Positions 36,105 to 44,932 of a stretch of 64,000 bases of DNA are shown here, piece by piece. Source of the DNA: Opitutus sp. GAS368 (GTDB lineage: Bacteria > Verrucomicrobiota > Verrucomicrobiia > Opitutales > Opitutaceae); the NCBI RefSeq assembly GCF_900104925.1, contig NZ_LT629735.1, positions 3,455,001 through 3,519,000 on the forward strand. Direction: 5' to 3'. Every line of letters begins with the position of its first letter. Position 1 is the first letter of the stretch. The notes under the pieces are model-generated. The model was not told the origin of the DNA. It was given only the letters and a program-made list of their open reading frames with translations, and did not search any database. The translations under genes were made by a program, and so were the position numbers.

Positions 36105-36938
36105 TTAGTTTTGCAAGATGACCATGGCTTGGTCGACGTTCATGCCTTCATGTACGATGCCCATCAGTGCCCGGGTGATGGCGGCCGGTTTTGCATGCTG
36201 GATGATATTGCGGCCGTAAACGATGCCCGCCACGCCTTGGGTGAGGAGATCGTGGGTGCGTTGGAGGATCTCGCGGTCCCCGACCTTGCCACCTCCGCGA
36301 ACAAGCACCGGCACGCGGCCGGCGGCCTCGACCACCTGGTGGTAGAGCTGCACGTTGTCGGTGGGGTCGGCCTTGATGACGTTGGCGCCGAGCTCGGCGG
36401 CCTGCCGCACCAGCGGGATGATCTTCTGCTCGTCCCCGTCGACCATGTAGCCGCCGGCCTTTTCGTTGGCCTGGAAAACGAGCGGTTCGACCATGAGGGG
36501 CATGCCGTAGCGCTCGCAGTCGGGCTTCAGCCGGAGGATGTTTTCCACGCATTGCTCGCCAACTTCGGGTTCGCCGGGGATCTGAAACAGATTTACGCAC
36601 ATGCAGGCGGCATCGAGGCGGAGCGCCTGGGCGACCGGATCGACGATCATGCGGCTGTAGAGGCGGCGCGGGAGCTTCTGGCCGTAGACATTGGCGACGT
36701 CGATGCGCAGCACGAGCGAGGGCTTGAGACGGCCCGGCAGTTCCTGGAGGTGGGCGGCCTGGCCGACGGTGAGCTGGATCGCATCCGGCGCCGCACCCAC
36801 GACGGCGGCCACCGCCTGGCCGATGTTCTCGATGCCGGCGAGGAAGCCGTATTCGTTGAAAAATCCGTGGTCGATCGCAACGTCGAAGCAGCGGCGCGAG
36901 ACGGGATGGAAGAGGCGGTTAAGCCGGTAGGTCGTCAT
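36105..36938 (-). CDS. class I aldolase, DhnA/LsrF type
   Basis: This 277-residue protein is related to archaeal-type class I fructose-bisphosphate aldolase and LsrF. Motifs are DVAIDHGFFNE near the start, the Schiff-base lysine in VIKADPTDN, VLVRGGGKVGD and GIVYGRNIIQH. Substrates of the family are phosphorylated ketoses. With an FGGY kinase in the divergent operon and a DeoR regulator at its head, it probably cleaves or thiolyses a kinase product. ATG 36938 follows the aminotransferase stop by 5 bp. Confidence 0.87.
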   Translation of the reverse strand: MTTYRLNRLFHPVSRRCFDVAIDHGFFNEYGFLAGIENIGQAVAAVVGAAPDAIQLTVGQAAHLQELPGRLKPSLVLRIDVANVYGQKLPRRLYSRMIVDPVAQALRLDAACMCVNLFQIPGEPEVGEQCVENILRLKPDCERYGMPLMVEPLVFQANEKAGGYMVDGDEQKIIPLVRQAAELGANVIKADPTDNVQLYHQVVEAAGRVPVLVRGGGKVGDREILQRTHDLLTQGVAGIVYGRNIIQHAKPAAITRALMGIVHEGMNVDQAMVILQN

Positions 36939-36943
36939 GGCGA

Positions 36944-38332
36944 TCAGGTGTAGCCCAGTTCCTTGGCCGTCTCGCCGATGGCCTCGTCGATCAGGTCGAG
37001 GCCCTTGTGCAGCGTGGCTTCGTCCATGATGATCGGCGGGCTCATCCGCAGGATATGGCCGGCGGGGATCCAAGCGAGGCCCTTGCGGAAGGCCTTCTGG
37101 TAAACGAGGGTGCCCGCCTTGTCGAAGGGCTCCTTGGTGGTGCGGTCCTTGACGAGTTCGATGCCCATGAGGCAGCCCTTGGCCCGGACGTCGCCCACGA
37201 TCTTGTGGCGCGCCTTCATCTGTTGCATGCGCTTGAGCGCGAGCTCGCCGAGGTGGGTGGCATGTTCCAATAGTTTCTCTTCCTCGATGACCTGGGTGGA
37301 GATGAGGGCGGCGGCGCAGGCCATGGGATTGCCGCCGTAGCTGCTGGAGGCCGAGATGCTCTCGAAGCTTTCCTTGAATTTCTCGCGCACGGCGACGCAG
37401 GTGACGGGGAAGCCGTTGCCGAAGCCTTTGCCCATGGTGACGACGTCGGGCACGACACCCCAGTGCTCCATGGCGAGCCACTTGCCGGTGCGGCCCCAGC
37501 TGGTGAGCACCTCGTCCGCCATGAGGAGGATTTTCCGGTCATCGCAAAACTTGCGGAGCTTCGGGAAGAAATCGTCGGGCGGCATGACCGAGCCGCCCCA
37601 GCCCTGAATGGGCTCGAGGACGAAGCCCGCGACGGAGCCGATGGTCGCTTTGTCCAAGTATTCGCCGTAGAAGCGGAGGTAGGCGTCAGTGTCGATCGTG
37701 CCGTCCGGTTTGGTCCAAATGGGACGGTAGGCGTCGGGGCGGGGCACCATATGGGCACCCGGCGCGCGGACGGCGCCGTAGACGTGCGAGCGGATCTGGC
37801 CAAGGGAGACCGCACCGTAGGTCTTGCCGTGAAAATCGTTGAAGCAACTGATCGTCTCGTGCTTCCCGGTGGCGGCACGGAGCACCCGGATGCCGGCCTC
37901 GACAGCGGCGGTGCCGCAGTCATAGAGCTGGAAGCCATTGAGGTCGCCGGGAAGGACGGAGGCGAGTTTCTCCATCAGCTCGGTCTTTATCGGCGTGGTG
38001 AAGTCGTGGGCATTCATCAGCTGGCCGGCGGCCTTGGCGATGCCCTCGCTGATCTTCGGGTGGCAGTGCCCTAGCGTGGTGACGTAGATACCCGAGGAGA
38101 AATCGATGTATTCATTGCCGTCCACGTCGCGCAGAACGCAGCCGGCACCCGAATCGAAGGAGACGGGGAAGAGCTTCACCTGGCTGCTGAGGCCCTTGAA
38201 GTGTTTGGTGCACCGTGCGTGCCAATGTTGAGACTGGGGGCCCGGGGGCGGCACGGGCAGGTGCGGGACGCGTGAAAGGTCGACGCGGCCCCAATCGAGG
38301 GTGGAGAACGGCGCAGTGGCGGAGTGGTTCAT
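36944..38332 (-). CDS. class III PLP-dependent aminotransferase
   Basis: This 462-residue fold-type I aminotransferase of the GabT/ornithine aminotransferase group has YIDFSSGIYVTTLGH, the PLP-ring segment CFNDFHGKTYG, the aspartate in LMADEVLTSWGRTG and the lysine in VTMGKGFGNGFP. It transfers an amino group between an omega-amino compound and a 2-oxoacid. It is the first structural gene after the DeoR regulator (10 bp gap), so amino-group removal is probably an early step of this pathway. The substrate is unknown. Confidence 0.9.
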   Translation of the reverse strand: MNHSATAPFSTLDWGRVDLSRVPHLPVPPPGPQSQHWHARCTKHFKGLSSQVKLFPVSFDSGAGCVLRDVDGNEYIDFSSGIYVTTLGHCHPKISEGIAKAAGQLMNAHDFTTPIKTELMEKLASVLPGDLNGFQLYDCGTAAVEAGIRVLRAATGKHETISCFNDFHGKTYGAVSLGQIRSHVYGAVRAPGAHMVPRPDAYRPIWTKPDGTIDTDAYLRFYGEYLDKATIGSVAGFVLEPIQGWGGSVMPPDDFFPKLRKFCDDRKILLMADEVLTSWGRTGKWLAMEHWGVVPDVVTMGKGFGNGFPVTCVAVREKFKESFESISASSSYGGNPMACAAALISTQVIEEEKLLEHATHLGELALKRMQQMKARHKIVGDVRAKGCLMGIELVKDRTTKEPFDKAGTLVYQKAFRKGLAWIPAGHILRMSPPIIMDEATLHKGLDLIDEAIGETAKELGYT

Positions 38333-38342
38333 GGGAAATGGT

Positions 38343-39119
38343 TCAGGGTTTGGCGGTGATGATCCTGGGCCCGAGCCTGGCGAAGCGCTTCAGCGCGGCC
38401 GCGGGGGTGGCGGTATCGGTGATGAAAAAATCCACGTCGGCCAGGGTGCCGGAGCAGGCGAGGGCGGTGAGGCCGATCTTGGTGTGGTCGGCCAGCACGC
38501 AGGACTTGTGCGCCACCCGGCGCATGATCTTGTCAACGCAGGCGAGGCGGAGGTCGGAGTTGTAGATGGCCCCATTGGCCCCGATGCCGTCGGCGCCTTG
38601 GAACGCGTAGTCGGCGGCGAAGAGTTCAAGACAATGTTCAGTGACGGGGCCCGTCAGATCGGGACTGCCGCGACGGATGACGCCGCCGAGGAGGATCACC
38701 TCGACGCCGGCAGCGTGCTGCAACTCGGAAGCGACGGCGAGACTCGGCGTGATGACGGTGAGATCCTGGCCGTCCTTGAGCAGGGAGGCGAGCTCGAGAG
38801 TGGTGGTGCCGTTGTCCAGGATCAGGCGTTGGCCGGGCTGGATCAACTTGCGGGCGGCGGCCGCGATGGCCTGCTTCAGCGGGCGGTTGTGCTCCCGCCG
38901 CGCCCGGTAGTCGAACTCCAGCATCATGCGTTGCGTGAGCATGGCGCCGCCGTGGGTGCGCTGGATGTGCGACTTGCCTTCAAGGGCGGCGAGATCGCGG
39001 CGAACCGTCATTTCGCTGACATCGAACTTGCGCGCCAATTCCGAGACGGAGACTCCCGGGTGCGCCGAGAGACGCTCGCGGATCTGGGCTTGGCGGGCCG
39101 CTGACGGGAGGTTTTTCAC
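38343..39119 (-). CDS. DeoR-family transcriptional regulator
   Basis: This 258-residue protein has the DeoR helix-turn-helix (VSELARKFDVSEMTVRRDL, about residues 25-43), IQRTHGG after it, and the sugar-phosphate sensor domain with ILDNGTTT, LLGGVIR and VLADHTKIG. DeoR repressors usually sense a phosphorylated sugar intermediate. It heads the 12-gene minus operon and faces the plus operon with the FGGY kinase, so it probably controls both from the 107-bp space between. The start is GTG 39119. Confidence 0.93.
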   Translation of the reverse strand: MKNLPSAARQAQIRERLSAHPGVSVSELARKFDVSEMTVRRDLAALEGKSHIQRTHGGAMLTQRMMLEFDYRARREHNRPLKQAIAAAARKLIQPGQRLILDNGTTTLELASLLKDGQDLTVITPSLAVASELQHAAGVEVILLGGVIRRGSPDLTGPVTEHCLELFAADYAFQGADGIGANGAIYNSDLRLACVDKIMRRVAHKSCVLADHTKIGLTALACSGTLADVDFFITDTATPAAALKRFARLGPRIITAKP

Positions 39120-39226
39120 TCAGGCGAGTGGGCGATTAATGTTCGGAAATGTCAAATTAATACAATAAACAACAAATAATAACATTTACAGCTTCGGTCC
39201 GCCCGGCACAGTCGGGTGTCGTCCCA
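39120..39226. promoter_or_regulatory. divergent promoter region between DeoR and ceramidase-like operons
   Basis: This AT-rich spacer stands out in a GC-rich window. It holds two close copies of aatgt (in taatgttcgg and gaaatgtcaa) and an inverted pair aaatgt (39147-39152) / acattt (39182-39187), plausible DeoR contacts. No textbook -35/-10 pair can be fixed by eye. Confidence 0.55.
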
Positions 39227-40570
39227 ATGCAATCCCGCCTCCACTCCACGGCCACCGCCCTGCATGCCGGCGCGGCCACTTCCGATATCACCCCGCAAGA
39301 CCGGGTGTTCCTTTATGGTTACCCCCATGTCCCGCGGCTCAGCACCGGGGTCCACGACCGGTTGGAATCCGCGGCCCTTTATCTGCGACAGGAGGGGCAG
39401 GCGGTGCTGTTCATCGCGAACGACCTGATCTTCGTCAGCAGGCAATTGAGCGGCGATGTGCGCCGCCGGATCAGCATCAAGACCGGCGTGCCCGCCGAGG
39501 CGATCGCCATCACCGCCACGCACACGCACTCAGGCCCGGTGACGGTTGACGGCCTGAGCCACCATGCGGATCCCGTGGTGCCGAAGGCGGATCCCAGCTA
39601 CCTGCAGTGGGTGGCCGACAGCATGGTGGAGGCCGGTTGTGCGGCGATCCGGTCGGCGCAGCCGGCCGAGGCGGGCCTTGTTGTGGCACAGGCCGAGGGC
39701 GTGGGGACCAACCGCCATGATCCGGCCGGCCCGGCGGATCGCTCGGTCCCGGTGCTGGTCGTGCGGGCGCTGGCCGACCAGCGGCCCATCGCGTGCATGC
39801 TGGCCTATGCGATGCACACCACCGTGCTGCACGAGGACTCGACGCTGATCAGCGGCGATTTCCCCCATTTCACCCGGCAATACCTGCGTCGGCACGGGCT
39901 GGTGCCGGAACACTGCCCGGTGCTGTATCACAACGGGGCCTCGGGCAACCAGAGCCCGCGTCATGTCACCAAGGCCAACACTTTTGCGGAGGCGCAGCGG
40001 CTCGGCGAGCTGTTGGGGGCGGCCGTTGCCGACGCCATGCGGCGCATCGCCTTTCACCGGAGCTGCCCCCTGCGGGTCCGGCGGGCGCACGTTCCGCTGC
40101 AGCTGCGCGTGCTTCCCGCGGTGGCGCAAGCGGAGGCCCAGGCCAAGGCCGCATTGGAAAAGTTCCGGTCGCTGCGCACGGCCCAAGCGCCGCGGACGGC
40201 GGTGCGCACCGCCGAGTGCGACTGGTTTGGCGCGGAGGAGACGGTTGCACTGGCCCAAGCTGCTCTGGACGGACGGTTGCAGGCGGCGGCGAACCAGTGT
40301 TCGCCGGCGGAGATCCAGGTGTTCGAGCTCGGGACGTGGAAATTTGTTTTCTGGCCCGGGGAGTTCTTCGTGGAGTATGCCCTCGAGGTGAAGGGCCTCA
40401 GCCCCAATACCTTTGTCATCACCATGGCGAACGGTGAATTGCAGGGCTACATCGTAACACCCGAGGCGGTGGCCCGTGGGACCTATGAGGCGACCAACGC
40501 GGTGTTCGGCGCGGACAACGGCCGGCGCGTGGTGGCGGCCACACTCGGCTTGCTGGCCGCCCAAGACTAG
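39227..40570 (+). CDS. neutral/alkaline ceramidase-like hydrolase
   Basis: This 447-residue protein resembles the N-terminal domain of neutral ceramidases: GAATSDITPQDRVFLYGY, then ITATHTHSGP with metal-binding histidines, the second histidine region LAYAMHTTVLHEDSTLISGDFPH and NGASGNQSP with a candidate nucleophile serine. No clear signal peptide is present, so it may act in the cytoplasm. Proteins of this fold without the C-terminal domain are common in carbohydrate operons and probably hydrolyse an amide or ester. It is the first gene of the plus operon facing DeoR. Confidence 0.8.
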   Translation: MQSRLHSTATALHAGAATSDITPQDRVFLYGYPHVPRLSTGVHDRLESAALYLRQEGQAVLFIANDLIFVSRQLSGDVRRRISIKTGVPAEAIAITATHTHSGPVTVDGLSHHADPVVPKADPSYLQWVADSMVEAGCAAIRSAQPAEAGLVVAQAEGVGTNRHDPAGPADRSVPVLVVRALADQRPIACMLAYAMHTTVLHEDSTLISGDFPHFTRQYLRRHGLVPEHCPVLYHNGASGNQSPRHVTKANTFAEAQRLGELLGAAVADAMRRIAFHRSCPLRVRRAHVPLQLRVLPAVAQAEAQAKAALEKFRSLRTAQAPRTAVRTAECDWFGAEETVALAQAALDGRLQAAANQCSPAEIQVFELGTWKFVFWPGEFFVEYALEVKGLSPNTFVITMANGELQGYIVTPEAVARGTYEATNAVFGADNGRRVVAATLGLLAAQD

Positions 40571-40585
40571 ACCCTTCTTGCTTCC

Positions 40586-41962
40586 ATGGCCCTGTTGCTC
40601 GGCATCGACTTCGGCACCTCTTACTTCAAGGTGGGTCTCTTCGAGGAGACCGGCGACCTCCGCGGGCTCGGCCGGATCGCCGTCGACAAGGTCTCGCCGC
40701 TGCCCGGCCGCAGTGAACTGCCGGTAGACAGGTTCTGGCAGCTGTTGCGTGCGGGGCTGGCCGAGGCGTTGGCGCAAGCCAAGGCGACGTCCGCCGAGAT
40801 TGCCGGGCTATCTTATTCTTCCCAGGCGAACACTTTCGTCCTGCTCGATCGCCAGGACGAACCACTGACCCCGCTGGTGATCTGGAGCGACCGACGGGCC
40901 CACCCGGTGGATCCCGCGGTGGCGGCGTTTGGCGACACTGCGCAATTCCAGCGCACCACCGGCTTTGCCGGCCTGGGGGCGGAATTTGCCGCGGTGAAGT
41001 GGCGCTGGTTCCAGGCGCAGCAGGCCGCACTCTGGGCCCGGACGGCACGCGTGATGACGCTGCCCGAATATTTTACTTTCGCCCTCACGGGGGAAGCGGC
41101 GGGAGATGCCAGCACCGCCGCCTTGACGGGAATGTATGCCACAGCGGAGGGTGGTTGGTGGCCAGCAGCCATCGATTTTTTCCGTGTCCCGACCACCGCC
41201 CTATGCAGGCCACTGTCGCCGGGATCGCCCTGTGGAAAGACGGTGCCCCGGGCGAGGGAACTGCTGGGACTGCCGCCTGGCGTGCCGTTTGCGGTGGGCG
41301 GGCTCGATCACTACATGGCCGCGATCGGCACAGGAATCGATCGGCTGGGTGATGCGAGCATATCAACGGGCACGGTCCTCGCCGCGCTGCAGCTGGTGGA
41401 TCGGGTCGAGCCGGTTGCGCACTGCTACCACGGGCCACATTTTGACGGGCGTTTCTACCGTCTGGCCTTCGATCCGGCGGGCGCGGCCCAGTTGGAGGAT
41501 TGCCAGCGCCAATTTGCGCCGCACCTGACGCTCGCGCAGCTGACCGCCCTTGCGGCGACCGTGCCCCCCGCCGCCGCCCCGGCCGCCGCTCGGTCCCAAG
41601 ACCCCGACCGCCGCCTCGGCGGCATGGTGCGGGGCATCATGGAGCGCATCAGCACCACGCACCGGACCCTGCTCCAGCGGCTGCAGCCGCCCCGGCCCGT
41701 TTCACGGGTGATCGCAACTGGCGGGGGCGCCCGCAGCATGGAATGGCTGCAGATCAACGCCGACATCCTCAACGCCACGGTGGTGGCCCCGCGCTGCCCC
41801 GAGCGCGCCTGCCTGGGGGCCGCGGCGTTTGCCGCGGTCGCGGCGGGATTGTTTCCGAAGGTGCCGGTGGCACTGCTGGCGATGGTCCACGCGGAACGTG
41901 AGGTGCAACCCCGGGTGGAGGCCGTGGCGGTTTACGCCGGGGCCCGGGCCGCCGGGACGTGA
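40586..41962 (+). CDS. FGGY-family carbohydrate kinase
   Basis: This 458-residue sugar kinase has the N-terminal phosphate loop GIDFGTSYFKVGLF, the middle motif GGLDHYMAAIGTG and the C-terminal ATP motif VIATGGGARS. Xylulokinase-like members phosphorylate a ketose or polyol. It lies 15 bp after the ceramidase-like gene and 31 bp before a DapA-type lyase. Its product is a reasonable inducer for DeoR and substrate for the DhnA-type aldolase in the divergent operon; this is inference. Confidence 0.9.
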   Translation: MALLLGIDFGTSYFKVGLFEETGDLRGLGRIAVDKVSPLPGRSELPVDRFWQLLRAGLAEALAQAKATSAEIAGLSYSSQANTFVLLDRQDEPLTPLVIWSDRRAHPVDPAVAAFGDTAQFQRTTGFAGLGAEFAAVKWRWFQAQQAALWARTARVMTLPEYFTFALTGEAAGDASTAALTGMYATAEGGWWPAAIDFFRVPTTALCRPLSPGSPCGKTVPRARELLGLPPGVPFAVGGLDHYMAAIGTGIDRLGDASISTGTVLAALQLVDRVEPVAHCYHGPHFDGRFYRLAFDPAGAAQLEDCQRQFAPHLTLAQLTALAATVPPAAAPAAARSQDPDRRLGGMVRGIMERISTTHRTLLQRLQPPRPVSRVIATGGGARSMEWLQINADILNATVVAPRCPERACLGAAAFAAVAAGLFPKVPVALLAMVHAEREVQPRVEAVAVYAGARAAGT

Positions 41963-41993
41963 AACCCGGCGCCACCCATCATTCTTTCATACC

Positions 41994-42959
41994 ATGACGA
42001 AAAAAAGAATCGCAGGAATGGTCTGGTCGGCAACCCCGACGCCACTGACGCAGGATCGGCGCGTTGATGTTCCCTCGGTGCATCGCCTGGTGGAGCACCA
42101 CGTGAAAATGGGCGTGACCGGCCTGATGCTCGCTGGCACCTGCGGAGAGGGCCCTTGGTTGTCCGACCGGGATCGCGAGACGATGGTCCGGACGTCGGCG
42201 GCCGCGGCGGGAAGGCGCCTGCGGATTGCCGCGCAAGTGACCGACAATTCGGCGGTCCGCACGCTGGCCAATATCGAGCAGGTTGCGGCGTGGGGCGCCG
42301 AGATCGCCGTCGTGGCGCAGCCCTATTTCTTCCTGAACGGGACGGCGGACCGCCAGTTGGCTTTCTACCGGGAGATCGCCCGGCACAGCCCGCTGCCGGT
42401 CGGATTCTATGACCGGGGCGAGGCCGGCTCTTATGTCATGCCGGAGACCCATCTCGCCGAATTCCTCACGGAACCCAACATCGTCATGGTGAAGGACAGT
42501 TCGCAGTCGCCGGCGCATCGTGACGCTTTCCTGGCCGCGCGCAAGTTGAGGCCGGCGCTGGTGCTGCTCGATGGCGACGAATTCGACTGCGTGAGCTACC
42601 TGCAGGCCGGCTACGACGGTCTCCTGCTTGGCGGCGGCATCTTCAACGCCAGCCTCGCCCACCGGATCATCCGCGCCGTGCGGACGGGTGATACGGCCGG
42701 GGCGGCCCGGCTGCAGGCGCGCATGAACGACCTGATGCTGCGGGTCTACGGCGGGTCCGGGATCGAGTGCTGGATGACCGGGTTGAAGGAACTGCTGGTG
42801 CAGATGGGAATTTTTTCCACCAATGCCAACCTGCTGGATTATCCGCTGACCGCGGAGTGCCGCCGGCAGATCGCCGATGCGGTCAGCGGCGCCGACGGAC
42901 TGGGTTATCGCGCCGATCTTTTCGAACCGGCGTCCGCCAACCAAGGAACACCAAGATGA
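41994..42959 (+). CDS. DapA/NAL-family lyase (GTCGEGPWL subgroup)
   Basis: This 321-residue class I aldolase-type barrel has PTPLTQDRRVDVPSV, the pyruvate motif as GTCGEGPWL, the tyrosine in GFYDRGE and the Schiff-base lysine Lys167 in VMVKDSS. It is a clear paralogue of the protein at 48362-49264. The reaction is probably pyruvate release from, or addition to, a keto acid, but not every DapA relative is an aldolase. ATG 41994 was chosen since the open frame upstream overlaps the kinase. The stop overlaps the next start (ATGA). Confidence 0.86.
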   Translation: MTKKRIAGMVWSATPTPLTQDRRVDVPSVHRLVEHHVKMGVTGLMLAGTCGEGPWLSDRDRETMVRTSAAAAGRRLRIAAQVTDNSAVRTLANIEQVAAWGAEIAVVAQPYFFLNGTADRQLAFYREIARHSPLPVGFYDRGEAGSYVMPETHLAEFLTEPNIVMVKDSSQSPAHRDAFLAARKLRPALVLLDGDEFDCVSYLQAGYDGLLLGGGIFNASLAHRIIRAVRTGDTAGAARLQARMNDLMLRVYGGSGIECWMTGLKELLVQMGIFSTNANLLDYPLTAECRRQIADAVSGADGLGYRADLFEPASANQGTPR

Positions 42960-43468
42960 GCAAAGCCACCACCACCTCGCTGCCCTACCGGGATACGAAG
43001 CCCCAAGGTTCACCAGACTTCTACTTCGCCATCAACGCCACGTTCCGCTTCATCATTGCGCGTCTGGGCCGCGAGGGCTGGATCCGTTATCTTGAGCAGC
43101 TAGGGCATGGGTATTACACCCCGGTCAACCGTATCTGGAGCGAGGGGGGGCTGCCGGCCGTCGCCCGCTACTGGCGTGATTTCTTCGCCGCCGAACCCGG
43201 GGCCGTTACCGAGGTGGTTGAGCGACCGGACCGCGTCGAGGTCCACGTGAGCGAGTGCCCCCAGATCAAGCACCTGCGGGAGGGTGGGCGGGAGATCGTG
43301 CCCGTCTTCTGCCAGCATTGTTATTTCCTCGGTGCGGCCCGGGCGCAAGCGGCGGGCCTGACCATGCGGCTCCGCGGTGGCAACGGCAGCTGTTGTCACA
43401 CCTTCGCCCACCCGGCGGCAGGGCTGCCCCCGCAGGATCTGGTCGAGATCAAGGAGGCCCGGTCATGA
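42956..43468 (+). CDS. four-cysteine small protein A (tandem paralogue of next gene)
   Basis: This 170-residue soluble protein has no recognised signal or membrane segment. It has the pattern C-x17-C-x2-C-x23-C (SECPQIKHL, then FCQHC, then NGSCCHTF), preceded by GGLPAVARYW. The same cysteine spacing and the GxxxxVxYW segment occur in the next protein, so the two arose by duplication. A faint resemblance to L-2-amino-thiazoline-4-carboxylate hydrolase-like proteins (CP motif, paired cysteines) is from memory only. It is coupled to both neighbours by ATGA overlaps, so it probably works with the DapA-type lyase. Confidence 0.75.
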   Translation: MSKATTTSLPYRDTKPQGSPDFYFAINATFRFIIARLGREGWIRYLEQLGHGYYTPVNRIWSEGGLPAVARYWRDFFAAEPGAVTEVVERPDRVEVHVSECPQIKHLREGGREIVPVFCQHCYFLGAARAQAAGLTMRLRGGNGSCCHTFAHPAAGLPPQDLVEIKEARS

Positions 43469-44025
43469 TCGGTTGCTACGATTTTTGCGCCCATTACGAG
43501 TGGACCTTCGACTGGCTGGAGCAGGCCGGCGGCCACGCACTCGTGCGCGACTACTGGAACGAGGCGATCAACCACGATTCGCAGCGGCATGCGCGCGACG
43601 CGATTCGACGCGAAGGTTTCGCCGGCATGGTCAAGTATTGGGGCCATACGCTGGTGGAGGAATCCCCGGACCTCGGGTTCTCGATTTCCTCCGGTCCGGA
43701 CTTCTTCCGCATCGACATGCACGATTGTCCCTCGAAGGGCTTCCTGCTGCGCAACGGGCTCCAGAGCTACCGGGACTACTGCGACCACTGTATGGGCTGG
43801 ACCGGGCCCATGATGCGAGAGGCGGGCTTCGTCATCGATCACGAGCACAACCACCGCGGCCAGTGCTGGTGGGAGATGCGGCCGGCGGGCACGCCCGGCG
43901 GCCACTCCGCCGTGGGCGCCCGTTCGGGTTCCAAGGATGTGCGCACCCTGCCGCATTGGCGGCCACCGGGGACGACGCTCGACCGCTATAACAAGGCGAC
44001 GGATCCAGACGACAAGCTCGCGTAG
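43465..44025 (+). CDS. four-cysteine small protein B (tandem paralogue of previous gene)
   Basis: This 186-residue protein has C-x17-C-x2-C-x24-C (HDCPSKGFL, then YCDHC, then RGQCWWEM) and GFAGMVKYW before it, matching protein A. A further histidine-rich stretch DHEHNHRGQ sits before the last cysteine. The four cysteines with nearby histidines could bind a metal such as zinc or an Fe-S cluster, or form a catalytic thiol site. It carries a longer proline-rich tail than protein A. A and B may form a heterodimer, since they are translationally coupled. Confidence 0.75.
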   Translation: MIGCYDFCAHYEWTFDWLEQAGGHALVRDYWNEAINHDSQRHARDAIRREGFAGMVKYWGHTLVEESPDLGFSISSGPDFFRIDMHDCPSKGFLLRNGLQSYRDYCDHCMGWTGPMMREAGFVIDHEHNHRGQCWWEMRPAGTPGGHSAVGARSGSKDVRTLPHWRPPGTTLDRYNKATDPDDKLA

Positions 44026-44047
44026 TTTCCCGCCTCGTCCCGCTGCC

Positions 44048-44932
44048 ATGAAGACCAGCCCAAAGCGCGCCGTCGGCGGCACCGGCGATTCCAGTGCAGG
44101 CCGGTCACGACGGCTCCTGCTCTTCGCCTCGCTCTGGTCGCTGCGGCAGTATCCGTCGAAATCGCGCGAGTGGTCTTGGACAAAGAAGTTTGCGGCCATT
44201 CGTGACGCCGGCTTTGACGGGGTCTTTTCCCCGCCCATTCCCGAGATGGGGGAACGGGCGGGATTGCTCTACCTCGCAGTCACGAGTGCCGGCGGGAGGA
44301 CACGATGGGCGCCGACCTTCGCCGCCGCACGCCGGCTGGGGGCAGTGGGGCTGTGCGTCCAGCTCTGCGGCTACGACACGCCATTGCCCGCCGCTCTGAA
44401 GGCCGCGCAGAAAGTCCGGCGAGCTGCCCGCCGGGTGCACCTGCCTTTCGCGATCGAGACCCACCGCGGAACCTGCACGGAGACGCCGGAGACCACGCTG
44501 GCGCTGGCGCGAACCTACCGGCGCGCCACCGGTGAGAACCTGCCACTGTGCCTGGATCATTCGCATTTCGCCGTGGTGCGCCACCTGGCGCCCACCGAGT
44601 TGTGGACGCGGCTGGCCCGGCCGGCCGCACTGCTGCGGGCGGCGACCCAGTTCCATCTCCGCCCGTTCAACGGCCATCATTGCCAGCTGCCCGCGCTCGA
44701 TGCCGCCGGCCGGCGCACGCCGGAATACCGGGACTGGCTACGCTACGCGGCGGCGCTCCTCGCCCACGAGCGCGACCGTCCGACGTCCGCCGGGCCGCTC
44801 ATGGTTGTCGCAGAAGTCGGCCATGCCGTGCCGGCCTATCGGCTAAGCGGTTTTCCCGACACTTGGCGGGATACGGTGAAGGTAGCGGCGGATTTGCGCC
44901 GGCTGTGGCGCCGGGGGAGGGTGCGGGAATGA
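44048..44932 (+). CDS. xylose-isomerase-like TIM-barrel protein
   Basis: This 294-residue protein is probably of the sugar phosphate isomerase/epimerase fold. It has FAAIRDAGFDGVFSPPIPEMG near the N terminus, AIETHRGTCTETPE with a likely metal Glu, LCLDHSHF, FHLRPFNGHHCQLP and VVAEVGH, in the order of metal ligands in this fold. It lacks a signal peptide. ATG 44048 follows the Cys-protein stop by 22 bp and the stop overlaps the SDR start. Its role may be epimerisation of the sugar substrate of this operon. Confidence 0.75.
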   Translation: MKTSPKRAVGGTGDSSAGRSRRLLLFASLWSLRQYPSKSREWSWTKKFAAIRDAGFDGVFSPPIPEMGERAGLLYLAVTSAGGRTRWAPTFAAARRLGAVGLCVQLCGYDTPLPAALKAAQKVRRAARRVHLPFAIETHRGTCTETPETTLALARTYRRATGENLPLCLDHSHFAVVRHLAPTELWTRLARPAALLRAATQFHLRPFNGHHCQLPALDAAGRRTPEYRDWLRYAAALLAHERDRPTSAGPLMVVAEVGHAVPAYRLSGFPDTWRDTVKVAADLRRLWRRGRVRE

